From Spirometra erinaceieuropaei (taxonomy: Eukaryota; Platyhelminthes; Cestoda; Diphyllobothriidea; Diphyllobothriidae): a stretch of DNA of 64,000 bases. The DNA is taken from positions 635,996 through 699,995 of the forward strand of contig CACRXP010000068.1 in NCBI GenBank assembly GCA_902702965.1. The letters run 5' to 3'. A program made the translations under genes and the position numbers. Below the pieces are notes generated by a model. The model searched no databases. It saw only the letters and a program-made list of their open reading frames with translations, and had not been told where the DNA came from. This document shows, piece by piece, positions 37,286 to 48,576 of this stretch. Numbering within the stretch: the stretch's first letter is position 1; every line of letters starts with the position of its first letter.

Positions 37286-37849
37286 AGACATGCAAAATAC
37301 AAACCCGTCATTTCTATGCGTGTCATGTTAGGTATCATTTCTCTGTGTACATTGTTTCTATGCAAAGCGTATCGAAACTTTTTGGCGTTATAAGTGGGCG
37401 ATAATCTTTCGGTCTTATTTATAATGATGACGAAAATAGGCATTCGTAGCAGTTAATGAATCGCTGGTTTGATATCTTTGCCATTGATTATTTTATTGCC
37501 CCTGCGTTCTTACAACTTGTAAAGGGCTTATTTTAGTCAGGCTAATGTTCCAATCATCTCTTATAGCGATAGTTTTCCAATTGGCCAAGTTTTAAAAACA
37601 TATGTAGAGAGATGTTGACTTATTCCTATTCTGAAACTATTTCTATGTTACAGTTGAAAAGTTAATTTGTCAAAAACTTGTTTTTGATAACTCGTCACGA
37701 GGCCAAAACAGTTGCATAGAAGTTGAATTAATGCGAAGTTCACAAGGTTAATAAGTGACTCTTTTCAATTAAGAGGTGTCAGAATCTATGATTCTTGCCA
37801 ATTGTTATGTATTTGTATAGCTCATTTGTATTAACTTTTGCTATTTTAG

Positions 37850-38030
37850 ATTGCCGATGCTTTCACTTTTCAAGTCATGTCCGGAAGCAAGGCGTATTCA
37901 AGTCTCCCAACTACCCCTATTCGTATCCCGCGCAAATAGATTGTATACTCTACTTATTTCAAGCCCTCTCAGATGAAATAGTACAGATTAACTTCTGGAG
38001 TTTTAACCTTCCGCCTCCTCGATTTGGCGT
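37850..38030 (+). CDS. CUB-domain protein, exon 2 (first half of CUB1)
   Basis: Encodes the N-terminal half of an extracellular CUB module, a beta-sandwich used for protein-protein contacts in secreted and cell-surface proteins. After the acceptor TTTTAG, the exon enters in phase 1, giving DCRCF, then GVFKSPNYPYSYP. That is the hallmark G-x-x-x-S-P-x-Y-P-x-x-Y-P signature of CUB domains. Next come the second cysteine (QIDCILYLF) and the strand EIVQINFWSFNL. The exon leaves in phase 2 at GGCGT|GTACGT. The completed codon is GT plus T from exon 3, giving Val-Cys. CUB identity is strong. Which CUB family member this is (neuropilin/tolloid-like, SOL-like or other) cannot be settled from this length. 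Confidence 0.85.
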
Positions 38031-40296
38031 GTACGTTAGAATTACAGTTTGAAAAGTATTTTGATTTGCTGCTTTTAGGATCAGAATATGTTTTTAATAA
38101 AGATTCATTCAAGAAAGCGGAAGAAGTGCAGATCAATTGATATTATATTGTTCCCAAAGTTTAACAATGTGTAATAAGACTGCAAACGACAATAGTTTGA
38201 CTGGAGTTAAATAAGACTTTTATACAAACCACGGGGTTTTACAAATAAATAGGAAACTAGGATTACTACTTTGTCACAAGAATAAGTTGCCTAATCCAAC
38301 AGTTGATCAATTAGAGTTAGGAGCCCAATTCGGTAATCTGTAAGGACTAACACCTTTAGCCAACTCTGGTGATTTTATCGCTATCATTTAAAACAGTTTG
38401 AGAAAACAAATATATCATTTTGACTAGGTCGGATAAAGGAAATGACACTGTTATAATGAACAGCTCATGCCACGCAAAGAAGATGCTGTTCATATATCAA
38501 ATGAGAAGGGATCCAAGAAGGTAGATTGAAAAGGCTGCGCCGATTAAGGGGAGACATAACAAGCCGACTGTTTGAGAACACTACACACAGGGTGTTATGC
38601 ATGCAAACGTGACCTCAAACACCTTCCTTGATCGTGTGATCTATGTATTTTAGGAATTCATTGAACCACCGAGCTAGATTGAATGATAAAGGGTAATAGA
38701 TAATAATAATAATAACATACTGACACCATCAGCGGTCGCGCACAGACAAGTCAGTTTTACGTTTCCATTATCATATGGATCTATCCGTCAATGAGCTCAC
38801 TTGACGTGACATTTAAAAACATTCCGCGACAAGTCAATTAATACTCGCACCTCCGATCGAACTAGCTAGGGAATATCGATTATTTAACCGTTTGACATCT
38901 ATAATGAAGTCAAATCATATGAAGATTGAGGGTAAAGCGTACAGTTCCGTCTTTGCTATAATATCTAAGAATAATTAGTCAAAAACATTTCTGGCAATAC
39001 AAAATATTCCGTTACAGGTACATAGACAAAACGTCGTTATTCTTCAACTCTAGATATGTCATATGGACCTAAAAAAATAAAACCAAAAATGAATTATCAT
39101 CAACAGCTCTTTTCACGTACCTTAAAAACCACTGTCCCCTTTCGAGTATTAAGACTCTGTTACTGACCGATGGCCGCTGACGTTCACGTGAGTACACCCG
39201 AAAGTGTCATTAAATATGAAATATTCGCCGATTAAGTGAATTGCACAATAACGTTATCATACCGTTAGTCGAGCAAAATGGATACAAGACAGCTAATAGT
39301 GGAGGGATACACCAAAATTTATACTAAAGGCCGTGCAGCCGGAACAGTTTCCTGCTAAGGCCAACAGTCTAACTTCAAGAGCTGAAATTTCCCGGTTGTA
39401 AGCTGTGAGTTTGACAAAAATTAGGTCGTTACTGAGCTGAACATCTAAACCTTACAAATTTCAACACCTATGTTAAAGGAAGCTGACCGTTCAAGCAAAA
39501 TTCTCAAATTACCAACCCAGAATCCACTGAGCGAACATATTTTGAGTGGGAAAAATTAATAAACACAAGAAGTATTTGCTTGTAAAAAAGTTGGTTTAAT
39601 TTGGGGTGTTCTTGAGAAAGACACTACCAAAGATGCTTAGAGTCAGGGAGTTACTTTCAGGCGCAAAAGTCTCTCAAAACTCTGGGGCCAACAAAAACAG
39701 AATACTGCGGAATACTGCTGAACTAGTCAAGATGTGCAGCGTTAACTGAGCGCATACACGCATATAATCAAACAAAATTACAGCCTGAAATCTAGGACTA
39801 GATTCTCTCTACTGAGTCGCTATATCCTTAATATGCTATGATTATAATTACTGGTAATATCGGTAAAATTTCAAACTCTGCCGCAAAAAGTATGTCAGAG
39901 TCCTATGTGGCGTTTCTGCGGAAATGGGCAGTCCTATATTTCTGCGCCTACTAAGACAAGTTAATTTAATTGTTAGCGAGCTACAACGTGCACTAGGTAT
40001 TATGTTGTATATTGAAATCGAGGTTTTCATTGACATGAATAAATAATATGATTAAAACTTAGCAAACGCATGTATATATGTGACGTGTACGTTACTCGCT
40101 GATTTCTGTAGAGGTTCTCATGAAGGTGCCGTTCAGATCACATGTAGTAAAAACCGTTCAAGTACTTTATAACAATTTTCTTGTCTGACGGCGTCTGGTT
40201 GAGTAAAAAATAACAGGATTTCAAGATCTGCCATTTATCCGCTCATATGCGTTCGCTAGATTTGCATGAGGCATTCTTTTTTAACATTTATTTTAG
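38031..40296 (+). other. Intron 2 of the CUB gene
   Basis: The intron runs GTACGT ... TTATTTTAG, 2,266 bases, and is AT-rich. It holds a short TAA microsatellite (38701-38714) and nothing else recognised. Confidence 0.6.
38701..38714 (+). repeat. TAA microsatellite
   Basis: About four and a half perfect TAA units within intron 2. Confidence 0.8.
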
Positions 40297-40601
40297 TTGT
40301 TATGACTACGCAGCAATTTTGGCTCAACCGCCGGCAATAAACAAAACAAGGCGTCTGGATGAGATCAACTTCAGTAAGGAAATATCCGGAGATATTGGTG
40401 TTTCAAAAGCTGCCGCCTCCCATTCCTCATCTTTGCACATCCTCTGCGGCGGCATTAACTCCCTACAAAGAACGATATACTTTTCCCGCGAAAGCCAACT
40501 AGGCATTGTCTTCCACTCATCGCAGCAGCAGCACACATTACTGCGGCCCTCTTCAAAAACTGGTGTGGGCTTCCACGGAAAGTATTTGTTTATTAATGCA
40601 A
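40297..40601 (+). CDS. CUB-domain protein, exon 3 (second half of CUB1)
   Basis: The exon follows a strong acceptor (ATTCTTTTTTAACATTTATTTTAG) and enters in phase 2. Its first T completes the Val codon from exon 2, giving V-CYDYAAIL: the third CUB cysteine followed by the aromatic-Asp-aromatic motif. The fourth cysteine is in HILCGG. It is followed by the S-x-x-S-x-L-x-I-x-F pattern (FSRESQLGIVFHS) and the closing GFHGKYLF strand. A serine-, lysine- and glutamine-rich insertion of roughly 40 residues (INKTRRLDEINFSKE onward) makes this half longer than typical. The exon ends in phase 1 at GCAA|GTAAGT, a near-consensus donor. With exon 2 this completes a four-cysteine CUB domain. Confidence 0.85.
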
Positions 40602-43600
40602 GTAAGTCGCAAATTTTGCAAAATGACCTCAAATGCACACATATTTTCAGCAAAGGTTCCCACTCCTGCCTTCGGTTTTTGGCGTCTTTAAAGCATGTAG
40701 TTTTGCCCACTTTCCTCAAAAGCGAGGCTGTTGCATGCAAAGTAAAATAAGGTTGATAACGTCCAGATGCGAAAGTAACGGCGGGTTTCTTCTACTGCAG
40801 AAATGAAGCAAATACGCCACAAGGCAAATGGAGATGTTATGATAAAATGTAATAATTATTGGTGCGTCTTTAATACACTTGCAATACTTCAGAAGTGAAT
40901 ATAATAATTTCTTTCCAAATTAGATTTGAAGTGTTTTTCAAATTGCCTTCCTGGGTCAAGTACATTCTTGTTACGGTGATAGAGGAGCAAGTGTTTGTAA
41001 ATTTTTTGAAATATGGCTGTGTTTCACCAAATTCGACAAATACTTCTCGAAATTTGAATGCCTTTATTCCGCCCTCTTTCTCATTCCAATGGTATCTTTT
41101 TATTATGGTCTAAATATCTTTAAAAGGCGTGGTAGGAAAACACATGTTCTAACTATCAGGTTTGCTATATTTAATTGATGGTTGGCATAATTTAACCACA
41201 TCTGCCCTACAAAACGGTATATTGGCTTTAGTTTGAGATATTTCAGCAATTTAAGCTATTGACTCTACCTGGCTTATCTTGAGGAAGTTTAATCGCAGTT
41301 CCGAATTCTGGTTTTATTGAGAAAAGATTACTTTCATAGAGTTACAAGACTAATTAGCGCATTACATAATCTCAAAGTACGCCAGACAGACCAGGTTGCT
41401 CTATTTAAAACGCGCGTGTTTCTGACAGCCTGCAAATGTCAAACGTGAAAAAACAATGGTTTTTTTCATAATATAATTTATATCATTGAATTTGAGCGCT
41501 GTTACACGGTCAGATATGGTCTAAAACACACCAAAATGTACGTTTTTGTTTATTGTTTCGACAAAGTATTACATTTCTAAATTTATAGTCGAAAAGAAGG
41601 TTTCCTTAGAATTTAGGGACGGTTTTCAGTTTTCACATAATTTGAGCCTGACCTGCCATTTCATCTGTAACTTTGGTTTTCGAAGTATATGCAGTGAACG
41701 TTGCATGTAAAATAATCATTACACTGTTGGGAAAAATCATATATAACTGGTACTATTTTGCGACGAATAAAGGTCTTGTTTTATTTTCCGTTAGCAGCAT
41801 TATTTAATGTGCAGTTACGATGTTGTATGAATAAATATTTTACGATCCAAAAAGTCCCATCAGGACATATTTTTTCAATTGGAGTATAGTTGTTTGTTAG
41901 ACACAAATTAGGAGGACGTATGAAAGAATGCTTTGTGGGCGATTTCTATAAAAATATGCGAATTTAGATTAGTATCTTTAATCCGTGGGTACTATGCACA
42001 TTACATAAGATGTCAAACCTAATTGGGTCGTATGTTTTGCACGTGTTTTTTACGAAGCTCATTTTAAACCCAGAATTCTGGCGAGACTACAATTTACGGA
42101 GATTATATTCCAAGCAACTCAGTCGCCCAGCCACCTCTAAGAAATCATTCTTGATTTCAAGGCCACATCAGAACTTCGTTCACAATCACGAAATTGGTCA
42201 GATATTGCGCGTACCCAGGGTTTGTTCTCATAATTACTGAATTGCCACTTAATGCAAGAGGTGGCTTTAGAGAATGCGCATTTTTGTACAGCTATGTTTA
42301 GCGACAGTCACTATGTTTCGTCAACAGTCAAAAAGGAGACACATTTCGAATGCAAATCGATACGGTAAAATACTTTTTCCACCACTAAATAACCCAATAA
42401 ACGAGGATTGCGTGCTTTACACGTTTTTTAAATTTCGCGTCCTCATTATCTTCTCGCATGCGCTTTTTTAAAAAATCTCATAACCCAACAAACTAAGCGC
42501 GCGGCATAACACAGGCAATCTTGATGCTTGCACAAAAAATATTTGCGAAACTGCCGCCAATTTGAGAAGAGGTTAGCGGACTTTGCGAAGAATTTTATGG
42601 ATGAGACTTTAAATCAATTAGCGCATAAGGATTTGATCATTCGCCGCGATTAATGCACTGTGTACTCCTCTTGAGCTCCAAGATGAAAGCAAATTACCAG
42701 TTCTATTCGGTCATTAGTATGTGAGTTATGCTGATACGCTCAGGAAACGCATAAAAGCATAACATTAAAACAAGCCACTTTTGCTAAATGAGACTTTTCC
42801 CTAAGGCACTGTGCAATGTATAGTAGCAAAATTCAAATGCAATCTTATTTATGTAAGTTTGATCTTACAGTTTTACTTTGTCCAAGCCATGGTCTAGGTT
42901 AAAGTCTATATTTAAGAATCCACAAATTGTGATCCCAATTGTATCTCCCATTCTACTAAAATTAGAAACCAAATCGTCTAAGTGAGTTGGCTATGCGCGA
43001 AATTATGTTAGAAACCTCACGCAGATAATACTAACTTACTAAAAAACTTTATTTTGACGACATTCTTATATATGTATCTATCAATGTCTTAGAATTTGAA
43101 AGGATATTTATAGAGCCAGGTATAAACATCAGACACGGTTGGCAGGAAAATGACTTAACAATATAAAACTTTCCATTCCTTACCACATAAATTGGTCTTT
43201 TTTGCAGAATATCTCCTTTTAAGTTGATGTAGTTTACCATACAATCAGGACAACAAGCTAAAGCAAATGCCTCGTCAAACATATTTCAAATCGCAAGTGT
43301 TACAAAAATAACACACTTTGGTTCATAAATAATCTCAGGATTTCGTTCCTTACAAAATAGATTTATTAGTATCTTTGTTTGAAACCGCAGCAGTAAGTGT
43401 CTTATAATGGCTTACTTTTATAGCGGGTTTACAAATTCAAACAGTAACCATTACCTAAGCTACTAAGCAACTATTATATGGAATTACACTGGTAACACAT
43501 ATGAATCAAATGTAATCCATAGTATTCAGCTAAAAACCTCCTACTAACGGACAGAAGCAGTAAGGCACGTGCAAATGTGGTCATTTTAGAACACTCCTCC

Positions 43601-46600
43601 TGGTAGTATTAAGAACCTGGCAGTTGTGAATACTAATCGATGTTAAGGAGCAATTTCTTCTGGCAATTGTTTCTGGAAACCACAGAACAATAAGCTACGA
43701 AATAACTAATGAAAACATAGTGCAATTCTGCATTTGCCGATTATGTTTTGGTGTGGCATGAAAGTATATCCTTAATTGCTTTTCAATTAAGTGTAGATTA
43801 ATTTATTCATGAAAAGCGTTTCCGCCGTTCATGTATGTCTTCAACTTTTAGACGTAAAAATAAGGGTGTAAATAGTTGCTGAGACGTTCCCAGGATACAC
43901 GCCTCAAATTCAGCTTATGATGAACGAAAGGCATTCTACGGTATTTCTCCATAGTTTCAGAACAAGTATTTATAGTTAGCACATTTCGATTCATTCAATG
44001 CGTCCTTTGCGGTCCGTATCATTTTCACAATATATAAAGCAACTTAGTCAGTGTGCATTTTACTTAAATACGATTCGCGCGGCTTGAGGTTTTGTGAAGA
44101 TAATGTCATTACTGGGCATTACTTTGCGAACTTTTACGAATTCTTCAAGCTCCAGTATTTAAAACGTGACTCAAAATCGCTTTATCGAAAAAAACCTCTC
44201 AGAGTATTATTGACTTTTTGATCCCGATAAAACGATGCATCACTCAATGTTCATTTTTGAGCGCCTAAACAGAACAAATTAGTGACTTTAATTGGCAAGC
44301 GGTGGCATATCTTGCATTGCCATCGATGATAAATAATGTGACCAGCTTGCCTGACTTGGAGGTCTAAAGGTGTACCAAAAAGGTCTGCACTAGTATGAAG
44401 ACGCCAACATATTCGTTTCACAATAAATACCTCGTAGCATGTTTATTTTTGATCTCGGCAAGCACTGCCAATTCTTTTGCCCCTGAAAGGGACTAAAATC
44501 TATGCATGAGAGTCGCCAAACTTATTTTTTCATATCTTAGCCGTTGACCTGCTGAGGCAGACTTTATGTCCTCCCGAACCACTTCCCAAGGATAACTTTA
44601 TGCGTAGTCCATTTACATAGAAAAATGGCCACTAACGTTGCTAAAGGCTATGTGTTAATTAAGTTATTTAGTGGCTATATGTAAGATTTTGTCGTTAAGG
44701 TTTAAAACATCATCAGACGTGGAAATATTGATGCTACACTGAAACTTCAACGCGGACTTACCTAAAAATCTAATCTAGTGGGGAAACGTGCATATAGGCG
44801 GAAAAATTTATCCCATCTGACCCCAGTAAATTGAGGTGATAGTCCGCTGATAAGTGGCTTTTATTTACGTGCCGGATGTCAATAATCTTGTAAGCTGAAA
44901 AGCTAATTGCATTTGCTGCTGGGTTTATTTGGGAAAGTATATGATAGGAGCTGGACATAATCCTTTCAAGAGTTTACAGACCGTTGAGCTATGGCCGGTT
45001 TCAGAAGACGAAGTGTTCAAAAAACATTCTTATGCAGACATATATCGGCGATTAATATGAAGAAAGGGAAATCGGTTATTGCTTACCAGTATTATGCCAT
45101 AATAAATGATTTTATCGAGAGTACGTTGTCGTATAAATATGTATCCGAATCTCTTCTAATGCTTATTTCTTAGAACGTTGAATTAGCTTGACTTGCAACG
45201 TTTACAGTTAATAATATTTAACGAACAGACAAAGGAGCATCAAGGAAATCCACGGTTCACAGAATTTATACATTGCATAATGCAGTCTGATTCACTTTCT
45301 AATGAAGTGAGGAAAAATAATATATATGAAAGGTTGACAATTATACACAACCGGTTGTTAAAATAAAACATTCCGAAAGTTCGTCGTCACGACCAACGAT
45401 GTCCACTGTGTGCTTATTCAACAGGGAGCGAGTAGAGACGGCGAATTTGTGTGAGTTCAGTTTGAGTGATAGGTAATTTGCGCTGCATTTACCACACTTT
45501 CTCAGTCTCTTTCGTCTGGATGCGCTGTTCAGACAGAGTTAAGAAGACAGGAGGTAAGAGAGGACATCGGTGGCTGGAGCAGCAAAAACCCGCACCTAGG
45601 CGTATCAACCTATTTTCTGTTCCACAATGCACACTGACAAGATTCGTGTACACCCAGGAGGTAAGGTTCAAAGCACATTTGGCGCGGAGCGCGCCTGTAG
45701 CTGGGCGTTCCGCCACACCCCAAATTTTGGCATTTGCTACGAGTGTACATTCCTAATAACGCCTGATAGACTCCTATCTAGCCGTCGTATTAGTGTAACA
45801 CATCCATTAAGTGGCCCGTTTTAGGACGCACTGAAAGGTAATATATTGTTTCAACCACACAGTATCTGCAGGTCAAAAATCCTATGCCTAAACAGTTTTT
45901 TAAGGTAAGAAGAGCTATTGAACGCATTCATTTGATATTTACTACCCACCAAACATACCTCGGCAGTCTTTATGCCATTAACCTGTCATCCAGTATTACG
46001 TGAATGTCTAAGTAAAGTTATGATCCCTTTCAGATAGTCTTGATTAAAGCTTGTTCATCCCCCTTTATCATTTCTAAGGAGATAGTTTATACAGACTAAT
46101 TACCTGAACGGACATATTTACAACACCACTGACAATTATGACCGTGGGATCTGTCATCTATATTAAGGACGATGGACCAAAAATGGGGACGTTGGTAATA
46201 TAGTGAACATAGCTTATGCCAATTAAATGCTCTTAAAAGGATCAAGTAACAGACGGCTGAGTGTTTGGAGAGGATGCGGCAGTTGTTAAAGGTGTTAGTA
46301 AAAATAATCGGACAAAAATGGACGCCAGTAAAAAATGGGGTCCCAGGCAATGAATGTGATTTAAATATGTGACCCAAGGCGCAGACAACAAACCAGCGGA
46401 AACATAGTCTTGTCAGTCATTAGTCTGGGGATTTTATAACTCCCGGTCATATTCCAAGTTACTGTCAAATCCGTGGAAGGGACCAAGAACCATGATGAAT
46501 ACATCAGATTTAAAACAACGATCATTAGGCAGCGAATTTGAAGGTGGGGTTTCGGGAGTTTAGCAAGCTCAGAGGTTGCAATCACTGCACTACAAAATGC

Positions 46601-47522
46601 CGAAACGACAAACCAACGATTAAAACAAGTATCTACTTCCTGTTCTATAAATTGCATCGTAATTACTACCTACTTCTCCTATCCTATTTGGTTGTCGAGC
46701 AGGACACTTTTAAGATACGTAGAACAAAGACATTGTTGCGACTGTCTAAGCTCACCATGGGCTGGCTAGAAAATTTGGGGCAAGGTTTGCCACTAGAATC
46801 TAAAGCTAGACATGATATATAGCCTTTGGGATTGTTGCATCCGCAATGTGATCGATCGGTCAGGTGTTCTGACCATTTTTATTGGCCCGAGCACTTGTGT
46901 TTCTGTAGTTAGACAACATGAGCAGGCATCTCGCGCGGCGTCTTCCATAATACACAAAATAACTTCTGGAACCTAGTGTGACCAGGTCAGTCGATCCATA
47001 GTACTCCAAAACTTTGAAAAAAAAAACAATGGAGTATAAATATAACTATCAAAAATAAGGCAACAATCGTTTCGAAAACAGATTTAAGTTCGACGTTTTG
47101 GTATTTCTAATAGCACCTTAAAAGGTTATCCAATTAGAATGAAAATGATATGTGATGCTCTTATTTCAGGGTACTTACTCAGTCAACATATCTCGGTATA
47201 AACCAATTTATTGCATCACCCTATGGGTTGTCTCTAGTAAAATACGCCTCGTCGTTGTCGGCTTATATGTTTTACTTATCACTCTGTGCTTCAAAGATAA
47301 AAAATACTCACAAATAAATCAAAATATCCTTTCAAAAGGGGCGTTTAATATCACAGTATAATATAAACGGTGTGGATTTGTAAATGCAATTACTGCATTT
47401 CGTTAAGTGCACACCTGTCTGCCATATTCCGCCTCGAGAATTCGAAAATTTTTTTACCTCCGTGCTAGTGAGCAAGATTCTCCGCTTTCTCAAGATTTTA
47501 ATTTGCTCACCTTTTTGCACAG
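40602..47522 (+). other. Intron 3 of the CUB gene
   Basis: The intron runs GTAAGT ... CCTTTTTGCACAG, about 6.9 kb. It contains the GC-richer repeat at 45470-45840; the remainder is AT-rich and anonymous. A 77-codon minus-strand frame at 43049-43282 is noted separately. Confidence 0.55.
45470..45840. repeat. GC-richer dispersed repeat (copy 2)
   Basis: The same family as 31365-31750, here inside intron 3. Shared tracts include AACCCGCACCTAGGCG, TTTGGCGCGGAGCGCGCC, CCTAATAACGCCTGATAGAC and AAGTGGCCCGTTTTAGGACG. The open frames of 65-96 codons here are not the same as those in copy 1, which argues against a conserved protein. Confidence 0.6.
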
Positions 47523-47772
47523 CAAACTTTCGGACAGAAGGAGTGAAGATTAATGGTTCAGCGTGCTCCTATGTTATCCACAGCAGCGCGCAAAATTTGT
47601 TCTCCAAAAAGGGCAAATTCTTCTCCCCCGGTTATCCCTCAGACTATCCTGAAAATATTCAATGCACATACACCTTTGTCGGACAGCCGGATGAACGGGT
47701 GGTGCTTTCATTTCGACTATTCCACCTTAGCCATCCAAAACGAAGGCATGCGGAGGAGACTCCTTCTTCTAG
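47523..47772 (+). CDS. CUB-domain protein, exon 4 (first half of CUB2)
   Basis: The exon follows TTGCTCACCTTTTTGCACAG and enters in phase 1; the A left from exon 3 plus CA gives Thr, then NFRTEGVKINGS. The first cysteine is in SACSYVIH, then GKFFSPGYPSDYPENIQC carries the CUB S-P-x-Y-P-x-x-Y-P signature and second cysteine. The strand ERVVLSFRLFHL follows. A basic and acidic linker (HPKRRHAEETPSS) precedes the donor CTAG|GTTAGT, phase 2, the same exit phase as exon 2. The parallel splitting of both CUB domains, phase 1 in and phase 2 out, supports the model and an internal domain duplication. Confidence 0.85.
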
Positions 47773-48002
47773 GTTAGTCATAACGCGCACTGATCTGCCT
47801 ATTTGAGTACAAATTTCTGAATGACTTTGGATAATGCAAACTTCTTTTTAAGGAAAAGTCGTAGTTTTTTTTCCTCAATTTGTTTTTTTTATCTAAAGGT
47901 CGGGGTAGAGGGAATGGTCCAAAACAATTCATTTACTTTCTTTCAACGTCGACTGTGGTAACTTCCCACTGAATAATAAAACGTGTTTTATGGTTAAAGG
48001 TG

Positions 48003-48576
48003 ATGGCGACATGTTGACTTTCGCACCCCATCATGGTTGCTGGTTAAACGGATCTGGTATGCATTTCAGAATCTCGTTTACATTTCATGGGTTAGCATAC
48101 TTGATGTAGTTATTGATTTTTACTCACGTCACCACCTACAATGGCTGTATTTCTTCTTAGTGAAGGCAAGAAGAGGTGATTTTTATTTACATCCCAAACA
48201 AGGAATCGCAGCAAACGTAAAATAGGTGATTGTGACGTCACTAATTGGAAAATACTCTTGAGTTTAAATATTTTGTTTTCGATCCGTGACTAAAATATCA
48301 ATGCCCAATGACAGCCAATAAGTGTAAACCGGTCGCTTTTGTGTCCCCTTTTTATTCACAAAAATGTTTACAGCTTTTGGCTGTTCAGCACTTTGTTTTT
48401 TTAGATGCAGGATTTTAAACCTTTTAAAACCACACAAGCGTATCGCTGGATTTTGGAACTAAAAAAATTAAAAAGAAAGTTAGATAATTCTATTTCTTTG
48501 TGCCGTCGACTAAAATTTAATTTCACAATGCAAGGAAACGTCACTCATAATTTACAGTCATTTACGTATAAAGATG
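48003..48576 (+). repeat. Direct tandem duplication, unit 1
   Basis: The unit begins with GGCGACATGTTGACTTTCGC and CATCATGGTTGCTGG, passes through AACGGATCTGG, then a 55-base right terminus of the hairpin element (48062-48115). It ends in about 460 bases closely matching 49842-50280, including ATATCAATGCCC, ACTCATAATTTACAGTCATT and an exon-like DFKPFKT frame after TTTTTTAG. Relative to unit 2, about 1 kb is missing after AACGGATCTG. It lies in intron 4 of the CUB gene. Confidence 0.7.

Larger units (their letters stand above)
32845..37849 (+). other. Intron 1 of the CUB gene
   Basis: The intron starts with GTATGT and ends with GCTATTTTAG. It contains the assembly gap at 33543-33605 and a fragment of the long-hairpin element (37150-37285). 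Otherwise it is anonymous AT-rich sequence. An exon missed here, or lost in the gap, cannot be excluded, though the flanking phases join without one. Confidence 0.55.

Noticed and set aside
40324..40740. 138-codon minus-strand frame
   Set aside because: It is the antisense shadow of the CUB1 exon at 40297-40601, which has splice-phase and domain support.
40922..41113. Additional CUB-gene exon after ATTTCTTTCCAAATTAG
   Set aside because: The acceptor looks good, but exon 3 already joins exon 4 in phase, and the peptide shows no CUB or linker features.
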